The position numbers were made by a program, and so were the translations under genes. DNA of 64,000 nt from Acanthopleura granulata (Eukaryota > Mollusca > Polyplacophora > Chitonida > Chitonidae): contig JABBOT010000004.1 of assembly GCA_016165875.1 (NCBI GenBank), positions 11,578,765 through 11,642,764 of the forward strand. Direction: 5' to 3'. The notes below the pieces were generated by a model. It did not search any database. It was not told where the DNA came from and saw only the letters and a program-made list of their open reading frames with translations. Shown piece by piece: positions 24,602 to 39,500 of the stretch (position 1 is the first letter of the stretch; the number at the start of each line of letters is the position of its first letter).

Positions 24602-27600
24602 TTTACTAACAACAACAGCAACAAAAACACCACTACAAAAAACTGCTGTAGTATGGGTTCTGTTTAACGACACAGATCAGCAGGACCAGATAACTCTTAT
24701 TCCCGTTTGCAATATGAGGACGTTGACGCTTACAGTTAATGCTCTGAATTTTCTTGTTATAAAGTCTTGAAAGAAAAGGTGTGGACTTGCATGGATCCGT
24801 CCTAATTTCTTACGTTATACACTTTCTTAGTTCTACGGTGGTTTGCGTTGAGGGTTGTATTGGCATTCGGTCTTATGATTATTGATTCAGGGCGTCCATT
24901 ATGGTTGACATAAAAATGTCAGTTCCGACGAACAGATTATACATACTTCGTCAATTAATTACGTCATGTCAATTAGGGCTCACACTAATTCACTTCAGTC
25001 CTATTCTTACCATCAATTTTCCGATCACGGTTATATGTATGGTCGTGTCGAATGTGAAGCTTATATATAGTGGTGATCAGATGGCCATGCTGATGTTGAG
25101 GATATCCATCACTCACTCGGGGCTTCCAGTTCCGCGTGTTGTTTATTATCCTAGATAAATTACAGGTGTGCCGGGATTTTTGAAGTGAACCAAGGAATCC
25201 TTTGTTTATAGGCCTCGACCAGATAACATTCAGAAGTAACAGAATGGTTCTGGCAACAATTTTCGTGATGCCGTGATATACGCTGCATGGTATATATAAT
25301 CTTACACAGAAGTCACTATTATACATGTTTCATTACAGATAAGAACTATCTTCATGAAACTCTTACCTGGCCATTACTTAAATAAACCTACATCCATGTG
25401 CAAATATTTGATAACATTTGTAAAAGATTTTGTTGCAACATTCGCCATGGAGATATTCATCATAAAACGTATTCGTGGTCTATGGCATCGTAACAGACGA
25501 GGTGGATTAACAGATAAATATTGCAATGGGAATGTACATGCATTTTTAATCTTCCATCATGATCACAGTGTGAAATATGAAGAATGTTGGAAATGATTTT
25601 AATTAATTTTCTAAGTTTCAGAAGAAGTACAATACATCCAATGGACAAACAGAGAAATTCTTGTAGTTAATCTCTCTCACGAAGCCTGGTTTCCTTAACA
25701 GTATACGATGAAATACGTTACTCCTGCTACCTGAAAGGTATACATGATCCAGTTGTAGCCATGCTTCATCTCATGGAAGGTTTGCATAGCGGTGGTAACA
25801 GGTGTGAACAGATTATCCCCAGATGAACTATAGTTCTCTCCACCACTCACATGACCTGTTTACGGTTATGATATGATATATGTGTTGTAATCATTTGCGA
25901 GCGCCTTCAAGTGACATTTAGGTGCACCTTGAGACAAGGACCACGTGCTAGCTAACACAATCCAAGCGGAACGCATTGTCATTTGCTTAACGTCTTACAT
26001 CAAAAGCGCGGTACCATTTGAACTGACAAGGTTCTGGGTGAAATGGTACGAGGTTTAGGTGCGGAGAACTGTTTAAACCACGGGCACGACTTTGTCCAGC
26101 CTAGGGTTCTATTTGAATACCACAGGGGTGTGATTCCGGGACGACAGATACAGTAACCTGATGTAGCTGTGTATTGATAACCTGTAAACTCTCGAAACGA
26201 CTAAGCTCTGCATGGAATTACCTGGATTTGTTAGTAAAATTAAGGCAAACTGATCCCAGGAATGAGACTACAGTATAAACTACTATTTCCCAGAGGATGT
26301 ATACACGTGTTAACAGTGAGTCCTCACGGGCTGTGATGTCCAAAAATACAAATATCCATTTAACTGGGATATAAATGTTTTAATTCAACAAGCTTTCATG
26401 GGTACGTGATAGCAATATGTCAAGAAATACAGCAAATCCTCAACATTAAATTTGCTGTGCCACATGACAAAGAACACAGAGAAGGTTTGCCTTTGCGCTG
26501 TGTATACAATGTATTACGGTATAGAAACAGCTCTTGCAATGCAAAGGATCATAAAATACGTTGTGTCGATAGTTAGACTTATCACTGTATCCACGTAAAC
26601 GTCTTACTAAATAGAAACCTGGACCAAGCACATGGTTAACAAATGGAAGCAGCTGTCTGTAGTCAGCGAGAAAATATAAAATTCTGTGATTTAAAATCAA
26701 CAAATGTGAAAGCAAAAAAAAATTTGTCAAAGACTTAACCAGTGTATTAATCAAAGAAAGAAGCTGTGTTTGCTTGAAACTCCTTTGTGCATAAAACTGA
26801 TAACCTCACGGAAAAGTCCTTTACTCTTTACAATTACGATTTAATGAAAAGTATTACAGGGTTGTACGTGTAATACATTTTAACCTGTACTAAAGTTTCA
26901 GGTGAAAAGTGCACTGTCAACGTTTTTAACACAGATCTGTGACAGTTATCAAGGTGCCATCATTTCTGACGCTGAACTATCTGATGCTGTATATTTTATG
27001 TTCTTTGCAAACTTCTGCCTCTTCACGACAGACTGTAAGCAATACATGACGACAAACAAAATACGTTCTAAATTGTAGTATATTTCGAAGCTAGAGACAT
27101 TGAAATCTGACTTGGATTTCTCTCCACGAAGAGTAAATTAGCCATATCTGCAATGAGTGATAGGTAGGCAACACTTCATGCCACGGTACTGACAAGACAG
27201 TTGGTTTAAAGAGTTCCCGAAGCTGTGGATGTGTCCGAATGAGAAAACAGTACCGTTCAGTAATCGAGTTACCAATTCAAGCGCGAGGGAAGTCTGCTGG
27301 ATTTCCACCTCCATGCTACTCATGTTTTTCTCATAAAAAAGTCCAGTAAGTGTTGACAGTTCTTCATGAGCTCGTGTAAACAATCTGTTAACTACGTCGA
27401 TAAGACACACCACCATAAGCTATTTTATCTATATTGTGTATCAATCGACAAGCATAACGATCAATACCCAAACTGGCTGACTCCTAGAGGTATATCCTTG
27501 CAAGTAATTTGTAAACGTAAACAAATGGTGAAACTCACCTGTTGGATTTAATTTTAACCCAGCATCCAAAGGTAAAGTCCATTCCGTGTATGTAAGATGG

Positions 27601-29696
27601 GACGGTCTGTGTATCAGCACCGCAAGTACATTCCCGGATAGAGAACGTGCAATGATTTAACTCTGACTACTATAAGTTTCTCAATGACAGGGTAAGGCAA
27701 ATGCTTCCGGCATGTTGTTAAGATACGGCTGGGTTGGTTGTGTGGCCTGAACGGACGGACCTTTCTCGATAGCATTCCCCTCCACCGCAAGCTCGACCCT
27801 ACACACCATGTGTAAGTACGCATGCGCCCCCTTTAGATGTACGAGACTCTGCTAAGAAACGCTGGAAGAGTTACGGGAGATAATGGGAGAGTGCACTCTA
27901 ATGATCTAATGATAAGATTAAAGTACTGGGCTGTATGTAAGTGACAAGTCGGCGTCGTGATGCAGTGTTTTCAATAACAGCCATGAATAGGGATCGGCGT
28001 TTGTGAACAGTTTGAACGTTTACTAACTTAAGAGATTTGTCATGTTAACTCCGCCTTGCAAACACCAGCCGCCAATCACTCGTAGGATTATTACTTAATT
28101 CACAATGAATCATCCAACGAAAAAAAACCTACTCCGGGATGGTGTACTCTCGTAATCTGACCACAAGCGCGCCATTATTCAGGATGTCCTGTAAAGCTTT
28201 TATTTTGACTCTGTGATACAGTGGCCATACAATAAAAATAAACGAGAATAGTTTAACTACAATATCAAGGAGAACAAGAAAATTTTCCAGCGCGAAGTGT
28301 GCTCTGTCCTGCACAGGCGAGAGTTTGTCGCATCCAGTAAGTGTTTTTTTCCATGTCCCCTCCTTACCTCCGCCTACCGTTCCATCTTCCAGACGCGGGG
28401 TTATATCAACAATACATTCCGACAGGGAAAAACTTCCTCACTCCAGTTTTCATTGCGACCCGGTGACCAAAGAATGTAAGGTCGATTTGTTTTGGCCCCC
28501 GTTAGCGCTCTCCAGGGTTCTACGCGGTTGGACTCTGTTTGCTCTGGAAATTCAAATATTTAATTGGCATGCCAAGGCTAACGAGCATAAAGGCGTGAAA
28601 AGTCATAATTATCTTTGGCCACGTAACCCTCCGCTTCACGCCTTCCCATACTGGATCATGACATACAAGTGCTGAAAGGAAAATTATGAATCCCTTTTTG
28701 TTATTGCTTATATATTCGTCCTTTCATCAAGCGAAGTATAATGTAGTCTTGTATCACGAAAGTCATTTTAAGATGCAGCAGCTTGTTCGAAAACTGATGT
28801 TGATTTTCAATGGAATACATGCAAGTCCAAGAGGAATTAAAAACTCCGCGGTCTCAATTCGGTATATACTGTATGACACATGTCCATTCTATTAAAGTCG
28901 TTTTCGGGATTTAATTCTTTAAAAAGTTTTCCCTTTTTCGATGGTTCCCTGGTAAGAGACTTATTTGAGCGATACACTAGAATCCTGCCAAATATACAAC
29001 TTTCAACTATTATAAAAGCTGGAATATTTTATCTTCCGCGGCATTAATACTCACAAAACATGCGTACATACCGCTTACCTACAGCAAATTTATAGGATGT
29101 GCCGACAATCCACTCCAATCACACATGCCTACAAATGTGTAAGAATTGAAAGCCAAACTGAGACATCAGCATCTGTTTTTTAACGTTTCACAAATAAAGG
29201 TAAAATTAGACATAAACGTTAGAATGTTAGAATTCAGCAAAAGCAATGTAAGATATCGACAGACGTGAAAAGTGGTGAATCAAGGTTATAACGTACATCA
29301 CCGGTGTTTGACTTCACGACAGATGATTTGTGCATGGCAAAAAAGTTCATGTTACCCATCCCCTACATGCAGTGAACTGGTCTGTGAGTTTGCCAAAAAT
29401 ACATGTTGTCAAGGACAATGTTACTTTTACTAAATGTAACTGGCTACAAACAAGGTATTAGTGTAGTATATTCTAAAGGCTTTTAATAATTCTCAGGAAA
29501 GGCTCTGCATGAGCACGGTCATGGAAGATATAAACATAACCGTCGTGAAATACGCCCATATGCAAAATGTTAACCATAATGAACTTTTCATGTCATTTTC
29601 TAAACCGATTTTCAATAAACAATGTTCAGTTCAAACAACAAACGTGCTAAGAAAGTATATAAAGTCTCAGAAATTTGGACAAACTCCTGTATAGAA
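24602..29696. other. Intergenic, no supported gene
   Basis: Three - strand frames look somewhat protein-like: 27138-27416, 26446-26754, and 28129-28314, the last with a hydrophobic N-terminal stretch. None has a recognisable family, and no splice-consistent join between them was found. I treat them as unproven. Confidence 0.3.
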
Positions 29697-30023
29697 AAGC
29701 CGCCTCCAGGTCGGAAGATCAGGGATCAATCCAACGAGTTTAAAAATGGTACTTCATGATGCCTCGCTTGCCGCGCAGCACACAGAGATCAGAGCAAAGA
29801 AACAGTACCGGTCGGCCCGGTGTCAGTATAATGTTACTGGGTTGGATGTCATGTCTGGTATCCTCGACATGATGTTCCAGTGGCGGCAGCACTTTGGCAG
29901 CGTGGACTCGCCCTGCCAGAAGAAGACACAGTATATATACATTTTAAGGACTCCAACTTGTCATATGACTGAAAAATTGTTAAGTACGACGTACGACCCC
30001 AAGCATACATACATACATACATG
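29697..30023 (+). repeat. SINE family B (tail CTGAAAAATTGTTAAGTACG, CATA repeat end)
   Basis: Near-complete copy of a second repeat family. It carries a GGCGGCAGCACTTTGGCAGC block (29882-29901), an AAGGACTCC block, ATATGACTGAAAAATTG, and ends in a CATACATA tandem. The same blocks in the same order occur at 49447-49596. A 112-codon frame across it is a product of the repeat. Confidence 0.8.
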
Positions 30024-33000
30024 CTATAGAAAAGCTGTCAGGAGGAAAGAAACACGGAATCTTTTACAAGCACGTGAATTTTAGCCAATCAGATATATGT
30101 ATCTCAGTTGCGCTTTGATCGCAAAGCTCAAATTACAGCTGTCTAAATACCGAACGTAGCTATTATATTTTACACAATGCACATACAGCCCTTAGCCTGG
30201 TAAAAAAAGTGTTCAACATGTACTCGATCATGTGGCTAACTGAACACAATGCATTCAAGTATATAAAGTCCTCTAAAGAAAGATATCGACATAGCCGTCA
30301 CCATTTCTTACTAGTATTTGATTAAAACAAGGGAGAGATGAGTCAATTTTGTATTACTGTCAATGTGCTTTACTACTTACACTTTAACAGTAGTAACAGC
30401 ACATAAAAGTTGTTAGGTGCGTGAGTTCAGGACGTCTGATATTACATACAATTTGTTGGAATGTATATCCATGATTTAAATCAGAAGAATATACATGTAT
30501 ATAGTAGCTTTCGCTGTCGCTCTAATTCGACTGCTCTTCGAAATTATACTGTCCCAATTGTTATCTATGTAATGTCTGAGCCCAATACATGTCCACCTTA
30601 AACACATACAGATGAAACCCTTTCTCACAGTAAAGTCACAGGGTAAACACGGAGATGAAATTTCATCACTTATAAGGGCTAATTGAACACTTGTTAAAGT
30701 ACGAGAGTGTATTGCTGTACTTCTGCTGCCTGTTATTTCAGACAGGGCCAAGGAGAGTGGTTGACTTATGCCAATATTTGACCGGACATATATCCAAAGG
30801 AGATATTTCCAGGCTTTGACCCTGGGCTATTCCTTCCAAAGCATATCGGGCCTATCATCTCTGGTTAAATATATAGCTAAATTATTATCTCTAGATAAAT
30901 ATATAGCCGCATTTTTTATTGATTAAGTAAAAAAGGACATTTTTGGCTTTATATACCAGGGTACGAAGAGCATATTTTAATGTAACCCAATACCTGTGCC
31001 CTTGGTTGTCTGGATGTCGCCTTAATAAAAGGAACCTCTCATACACACCAAATCCACAACTTGTTCACTCTCAAGCACGCATCGATTCAAGGGAGATAGT
31101 GCACGCAGATTCTCCCTATCCATATAGGGTATGAAAATAAATGTCTAATGTCTGCATAATGTAAGTAATCCTGTCTTTGTTGGTGCCTAAAAGGCTGTGA
31201 AACAAGAAGAAATAACTGTTTAAGCGATTTAACCTTTGGGTCAATGGGGTACCTTTTCCAGCCCAATGCCGACTCGGGCCCCAAATAGAGCTGAGCATTT
31301 TCCCCATACATTGCATGAGAAATACCATAACGGCACTAGTTTATCCACTAAACGTCATGGTAAGGAAAGGAATGAACAATAGACCCAACAGCTTTGACCC
31401 GAATTACTTTTGGCGGGGAAAGGTTCCCTATTATAACACCAACAGAATATGGAGATTAAATTATTAACATACAAGCAGAGTTTGGGAGCTACCTCCATGG
31501 TGTCAAGACCCGAGAAAATGTAGATGTAATCCGAAGTCAAACCTTGGAAAACGTATATTCAGGCGCATGTGATTACCTACATGCAATATGCTGAAGATAC
31601 ATCAACTGTAACCATGCTCCTATAAAGGTGAAACATCTGATGATTATAGATCATCTCTCACCAGGGACTTCTTTTCGTAGTTCGTGTCAAGAAATGAATG
31701 AACAAAATCTTACTAAAATGGATGATGTAATCTTTAGATTTACTCACATATACAAAGCATCGATGAGCATTGAGAACCCATCTGTGACAGCGGTGTTCAA
31801 TTCCTACATGCTGACCTGCCAAAGGTATATCACTATGTGATTTTCTTATGCTTTTGATGCTGGGAACTTTCTTGCCATGTCAAGGCAGATGTTTACGTCT
31901 GACTTTGGTCAGCCAAATGCAGGATGGTTCTATTCAAATTGCAAACTGCGAAGGAAACCATGTGAACTACTTATCCGGGAAGACATGATTGCACTGGGAA
32001 AATCATGTTGTCTTCTTAAATATGGTCTTAAGTATGGTCGATCCAATTTTACAAAATACAGAACCCATTTGTGATACTTGTGCCGACAGCCTGTAGGCGT
32101 GTGCTGTTTCGGTGCCCAGTTTAACGAGACATTCGACGGGTTTTTAGTGGTACAGTAGACAGTTTTGAGCACAAACCTATATACATGGATATATTCCACA
32201 GAAAATTTTTGTAGGATGTTTTACAAAGTTAATTTCAATAGATAACTGTAGGACGTACACTTAAGGAAAGTTTCCCGATAAGTTATGTAACCAATGCTTA
32301 AATGAGCACTCTTTCACCCATAGGGACAAGGAGAGAGGAAAGTTGTGCCTTGAATATTAGTTCCATGGACCTGTACATGAAATTGTGGGTTATTTACGAC
32401 AATGCGTTAGGAAACTGATTTGGAACAAGCTTTACATATTTATAGTGAACATCTCGACTTTGGTTCTGGCCAACGAAATAATCTTCGGATAATCTTGATA
32501 GTGTTGATTTTTTAAAAATTATTATGTTATGCGTTCTTTGGAATGAAAATATTGATATTTCCTCGTCTCAACTGAAATTTCCATATCCTTTTCACCTGCC
32601 ATTTTTCTGACGTAGCATCGCAAAACATGTTTAGGAAAGATCTTATAGTCAGACACCCTCTGTAAATCAATATATACACCATAGCTTTTACATTGGTTTT
32701 CAAATCGAAGACGTTACGTGGGTATATACAGGCGCACTGGATGATCCATGTGTTTTGCATCTGGCTAAGGTCTCTCGGAGGCCGGGGAGCTCAGCCGAAG
32801 ACCAAAAAATACCCTTGATCTACGCTTTGATGTAACAATGTTTGGAAATGTCTAATTACCATATCAGATGTATTAAAGCCGAATGGCTGTGTTTTGCTCG
32901 GCATCGGCATGTCATCAATTCATCAACAGAGCTTATTTTCAGTGCGTTGCGTGGCATTATATGCATAGTGATCGTTTGGCAGCGCATCTTTCGTCGAGCC

Positions 33001-33463
33001 ACTGACTATAACATTGACCACTGCCAACAGAGGAGTGCACTGTCAGGTGTATATCATCATGCGAGATCTGAAAACGAATCCCCAGACGAAACACGCAGCT
33101 CTATTTTGGAAACTTATCTACCGGTGTAAACCATGGCAGTTCAGAAGATGGGCTAATACTTATTTGTTAGGTGTGAATACGACAAGGCCGATAAATAATG
33201 CCATCTGACGATGAAGCTTTGCCTCCACTTTCCTGTTGCGCATCGTTATTAAAAGAAACAAGTTATTACTTCAGTTCAAGGTTTTTGTAAATTTAGTACT
33301 TCCTTTAAACTCGCTTTTATAGCCATGTCATAGTGATTTTTTACAGCTTAGTGTGTTTGTGTAAATGATCCACCGTCTAGTATCTGGTGCCTGATAAATA
33401 CGGTGTGTGTATGCTCTCTCCGTTTTAACCCAAATTCATTATAATGAGCAGTTAGTTGACAGT
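30024..33463. other. Intergenic, no supported gene
   Basis: AT-rich sequence without recognisable genes, RNAs or family repeats. Confidence 0.35.
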
Positions 33464-33464
33464 G

Positions 33465-33508
<44 letters not shown>

Positions 33509-33521
33509 TATATGTATATAT
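33464..33521. repeat. (TA)n microsatellite
   Basis: About 58 bp of TA units with three TACA/TGTA interruptions. Confidence 0.95.
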
Positions 33522-36500
33522 GGAGAGAGTAGATCGACTTGCATTTCAAGCGTCCTCAAACTTAAATCCGTTTCAAACTTGTATAATGTCTTCGCTGTTT
33601 ATACTGATCAGTCCAGGGCAACCCCCTAGCCGCAACGTGCCGCCTCTCCAAGCATCAAACAGTTTTTCACCTGGCCGACAAATACCTGCACTTCTGTGTG
33701 AACCATGGGTCATAGTACATCGATACTACTGTGCCATTGTCACAACACTGGCAAATGTCACAGTTTCAGAGTTTATGACAGTGCTGCCCATTGATGCTGG
33801 AGATGTGGGAGACCCTCTACAGGCTCTAAGTCAACCGGGGTTGTACGAAAGCCAACTGCACCGAACGGACTCGCGCAAACGTACATATCAGTTGCCGGTG
33901 AATACAACTGATAAATATAGTACCTTGTTCTACTCACTGTCTTGCTTTTGTGTTCAGGATGCTTTGTATGAATGCCGGGGTTAATATAGAAGAGAAGGTG
34001 GGCAGTTTTGTTTACCGATTATGAGCACAAAACAAAACATTTTGTCATCCGCATAACAATTGCATACCGAGTAGAGTAACTCTATCGGTTATTATACAGA
34101 TGTCGTATAGCGGTTCGTCATACGCGACTAGTTCCACGTACTATAGCATGTGGAAAGGTTATTATACTATTGTAAGACAGTGTATTGCCTTACTACTGTA
34201 CATGATTTGATGCCGACTTTCCTGTCAACGGCCGTCGGAGTTACTCTCGATGCAAGCACACGCTTGATTTGCCTGTTTCTCAAGACTCATCTCTAGGGGC
34301 CACCAACGCGTTGCTCGGGAGGGTCGCAGGTGAGGGGTAGATACCGCCTATGATCGTGTACCGAACAATCGGCTTAGCCTTATCCTCTCATATGTCCAGA
34401 TAATGGCCCAGAGATTAACCATGAAATCAAAACGAAAACACTTTGTAAGATGAGCTTTTCTGAACAAACAGTCTCCAGTTCGCCTGCTGGTTGGCATTCA
34501 TTGATCTGTGCCCCTCTTACTCTCAAACAAACACCTTGATAACGACAAACTTTGTCGTGGCACGCAACATCTGTGCAAAGGAGGCTTTAAAATGGGGCAT
34601 AGAGTTTGGATGCAGAAGGGCTGTCAAGAAATTGAAATATGAGACTAGCATAGCTATACATGCGTTTGTTGAGAGACTCATATACCTTACTGACGTGAAG
34701 GAAATTAAAAATCTTAAGAATATATTGAAATAAAAACAGCGCGGTAATACCAGGAAGGTAATTTTGGGAATTCCAAAATGAACAAGGACCAATGATATAA
34801 CAGAATGACAAAAAAACACCACGGGTAGGACACACCCAGGCTAATAATCAAAATAATGTTCTTTAACATGCAGTTAATTCTCTAACCTCTGTAGTTCTCG
34901 GAAAACGATCATCTATCAAATGGCAACACGCTATCCTTCTTCACTCATATCGGTCAACACTGGCTACTACTTTTTAGGAGAATGGTTTAATGTTCCTGTT
35001 CATGGAATGCAACTCCTCCTCCTCGGCAAAAATGGTGAGAGTACCAGTTCAGTTAAACTCAGAAAAGTTAATCGGTTTAAGACAAACGGAAAGTCGTCTT
35101 AAACAAGACAAACAATGACAGAAAAAAGTCACAGAAGTAAAGTTTCATGACAGATACCTCTTTCTGAATGTTTGCATGAATTTTTATTGATATAGGTGAC
35201 ATAGTTGCCTCAAGGATTACTTATGGTTCTCCGACGTTAAGCCAGTGCAAGGTGAGGTTGGTGGGATTGGCATATAGACTGTACGAGTCAGTGCTTGGGG
35301 GGTTAGAGATCTATGATGTATGAGGTTACAACCGATATGCGACCTTCTGTCATCTGACAACACCTCATAAGCGACCGCGCATTGTGTGAACGTCGGCCTC
35401 TTGGCTTGTTCACTGTTGGTTGTTCAGGTATACGTATTGATTCTGACAGGCCTCTTCATATCCGGGAAATGTCAACCGACTGTCCCCGCCAGTATGTATT
35501 TGTAGGTAGAAAAAGATATATGTGTTACTTTGAGCCACCGGGTCTGTGCTGTGGATGCGGCGTCGGCGGGAGGGTTATATGAACTACATACTTATATCAC
35601 CACGCCGGCTAGGAGAACGTTTGTGGGACCACAAACCGGTGGGGAGAAAGGCGCAGAAAGGGAAAGAAACTGGGCTCTCGTCTCGTACATGATCCGCAAA
35701 CACTACCACTTTTCAACAGAGTGTTTTTGTGACAATCCCAGACAACGTAGAACGTGATGGAAAGAATGCGTCCATTAGCTGCTAACCCGCCCAGTTTACC
35801 CACCGACGCGCCCGGGGCTGAGGGGCAGTCAGTCCGGAGAAACCCGACTGATCGGGGCATGTTTCATAAAAACATGGTTTGTTGACAAAGGGTACTCATT
35901 CAGAAATGAAGTTTCAGAAAGCGAATTAAATCCCCTAGGCTCTTCCACTGGAGACCTTTGAGAAAATCCAAAGGCTACCCATTGAGACCTAATCCTTCCA
36001 AGTCAACCCTTTCCTGTTCAACGTGGTTTATCATATAATCGGCCATTAAGGGACTGCAATGTATAGCGTTACTTTACATGGAATTGTTGATGGGAGATAA
36101 GAAGCAAGTCTTAGCCATTTTGTCTCCCATGATACCAACACTGGCTGCTTTATTCACTACATTTATCTTTTATTCGTGTTCTTCTAGCACGAAAGTGAAC
36201 TTTGAGGTCACGAAAATACAAAACTCCCCTATGTCATGTTTTGTTTGTAACATACTTCTAAAATACAACATAAAGTGCTCCCGTTATCCAAATGTCTACA
36301 TCTGGCGTCTTATATTCTGAATCCGTTAAACAATATGACAAATATGACACCAGTCAGGTATGCCTACGTAAACCGCTGAAAACCTCCCAGCACAGCTTGG
36401 ATGGAAAAATCAATAAAATCTCCGCTTTTGTATATATATCATCATATATAGTTATAATTTTAACTGATTTTTAACTGGCGATTTGTTGTTGAGTGTATTT

Positions 36501-39500
36501 AACTGATACCAGTTTTACAGTTTTCCACACAATTTACTTTATTGTGGTGATAGTTGCAAGATGAAAACTCAAACTCAAACATGTCAATCATTAAATAGTA
36601 GAAACTTATACACCCTCTGTCACCATACTCAAATTAACGTAAAAAACAGTGCAGTGACGCCAGAGGAGATTCATTAGACGTCACAGGTCAGAAGTTTCAC
36701 CAAAGTCAATGCACATGGGCCATGCATGCAGGCCACTTATCATTACAATTCAGATAGATACTGACAAGATACTTAGTCAATGGTCAAATTTTCAAAACAC
36801 ATATAGGTTTTAGCCGCAATTAATTAGTGCCATGAAAATTGCAGCAGTGGCAATTTTCAATACTGCCAGAAAGTCATGCCCATTTCCAATCAAGTGAATT
36901 ATGTTTTTTTCAGACGGGATTGTAATTATTCTTAGCAAAGCAATGACAATGGCAAAACTGCTCATTATAGTCACAGAAAACGAAAATGTATATGATAATT
37001 ATATAGCGACAAGGCACATGTACTGAAGTACTAAAATATCTGTATGTAGTGCTTACACGATGTCATAGACTAGATTTGCAACCATTCCTTTACTAACACT
37101 GGGAAAGCACTGAGTGGATGAGAGTAAGAGACTGAATGCATCAGTAGGATTTTCCTGTTTCATGATTTTGTCACATAGAATTAAACACAATTACATGTAG
37201 CTGCATGCCCTAAAATTCTTTGAAAACTGCAGTGATGAAATGGTTGCATCAGAGAAACGTCATGTGGTGTTTGCACCCACTCTTAAAGGATTTAGTTGAA
37301 CTTCCGGCAGAATGATGCTTTGAGGTTCTTTATATTGATTTAATTATGTCATCGACAAATTCAGATGCTAGTGTCAAAAAACCTACATTGTGGATGTACG
37401 TGAGCAACCAATGTTGACAGCACGTTTATATCAAGCCGATAAGTCACTGCAGTAATGGTCTGCACAGCCAAGTCCATTAGTGGATTTGCAAGTTCACTTT
37501 GCTCGATTTTCAGTGCCAGTCAGAAAACAATTCTTACATTTCGATTCGGAACTATACTTGGCAGTACAGAGCATATACAGAGGGTCATTTTGCTTTCTGA
37601 ACATCCCACAAGCCACAACTCTCAGCTACATGTTGCTAATGAATTGCGGGTCTTGTATTTTTGGGTCTTTAAGATTGTTTTGGCTGATACCAAATTCGGC
37701 ACTGTATTTGTATAACGGCATATGCCACATTCTCCTGTTATGCCTAACCTGTCGATTCCGAGAGTTTTATGTGAATTATAAACGAATCGTTTTTAAATAT
37801 TCTTGTTTACTTTTTATATAAACAGTTTCTTTTGAAGACCTCGAACTGGAACGGATATTGTCAAAACATATGTGTTTAAGCCTTAATCCCGAAAGTGTAG
37901 AAAGGCGTAATTATGTCTGGATCACTTGCAGTGTACATTATAAAATTTGTCTACTGGAGGGAGCACATTACAGAACGTTGCTTCAACACCATACATACTG
38001 CTGAGAGTGATGTGAAAACTACCCTCAAGAACAGAAGCGTGTGCAAGATATCATACTCATCTTATTAGAACATGTTTGATATTCAGACTTTGCAGCAACT
38101 CATATGTAGTGTAAAATATTGGTTTTATCCATTAAGAAAATCTTGATTTGCCTTTACTTGAAAAGTTACACAATACGTTGTAGTCTCTGTTGTTGTAGAG
38201 TTGGTTGATTTGTTGTAGAATGTACACATAAATGTATATGCGGTGAGACTTTTCATTCGCGAGAAGAAGACAGGAGTAACGTTGTAGTGAGGATGATATA
38301 GGCTGGAGCCGAGAGAGCTCTCGGAGTTTCACCTATTGCTGGGGAATTCGGACAATGGCTTAGGTAGTTGGATACTGTGGATTGTATTTACACTTCCGTC
38401 GGTTAATTTGCTTCTCTCCATCCAGCCTCACACTGGGCGCCGCACGCCGCCTTAATGAACACCAGGTGAGCTTTGACACCTTACCGTTTATTTTATTGTA
38501 TCCATTGTCAGTTGCAAGACCTTTCCCAGAGATCGACAAGAGAACGGCTATGGAGGACTCGCCGTTCACCGACCCAATAGCCATCTCCCTTCTGTACTCT
38601 TCTTACCAGCTTGTTGAAGTGTAGATTTTGAGGACAGAGTCAACACTTAGAAGCGTGGGTTTGTATATTATGGCCCGCATTTGAGGTAAATGCATCATCC
38701 ATGCAGGCCCAAGTTCAGGATCTCAAGGCAAAGTGCATCTCGTTTGAATTGAGGAAAGGGATTAGATAATGTCTCTAGGGCGAAATAAACACTGGAGAAG
38801 TTAAGCCAAGCATTTTTCACCGACTGAGTGCTGTTCTGAGTAATTAATCACAGAAAAGTGGCGGCTAAGTCCGCTGCTGTGACCTAGTGGTGTGAAATGC
38901 CTGCGCTGTCCTTAGCAAACGATTACATAGCACACGTACATCGCTCAAGCCATGGTGATGTCAGATATGGAACGAGTTCACAAAATACTCAGGTGAAAAG
39001 CCGCCTGCCTAGGGCAGTAAAAGAATCTCAGCCGTATAAAACTACACCTGTACGTCATGTGCATAACTCATTAACGGGGACAAACACAGGAGTAGAACTA
39101 TACACTTCACCTATATGCTTGTGTGAAGGATATGTATGTCTTGCATGTGGCTATTCTGCAAAATGTACCCACAGGATCGAAAATGAAAAGGCACATGTAC
39201 AGTTTTAAAACACCGACAATACTCGAGTAGTTTGTTCACTGTGTCATTGCAGTTTTCAAATAAAATATCTATGTTATATGCTTATTCCTCTATGTTAAAG
39301 GGCATACTCATGTAACTGACTACAGCGGTATAAGGTATAACGAGCTACCGACTACCTTATTAGGACGTCATTGTACACGTTTTCCTTTTTTTGTTATAAA
39401 AGCCTACCTTTACCTGTACATGCATATTGGCAACATGAGACAGTTGGGCATTGTAAGTTAACAAACAACATAAGAAATCGATCTTCGTCAGGTGAACACT

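Noticed and set aside
24458..24770. Cys-Val repeat ORFs
   Set aside because: Pure translation of the GT microsatellite.
26446..27416. Two protein-like - strand frames (27138-27416, 26446-26754)
   Set aside because: Sequences look plausible but no splice-consistent join, family or start and end signals could be established.
29746..30084. 112-codon ORF
   Set aside because: Coincides with SINE family B, whose second copy at 49.5 kb does not keep the frame.
33520..33984. 154-codon + strand ORF starting at an ATG
   Set aside because: Begins inside the TA microsatellite, shows no domain, signal peptide or splice signals, and is within what chance allows in 64 kb of six frames.
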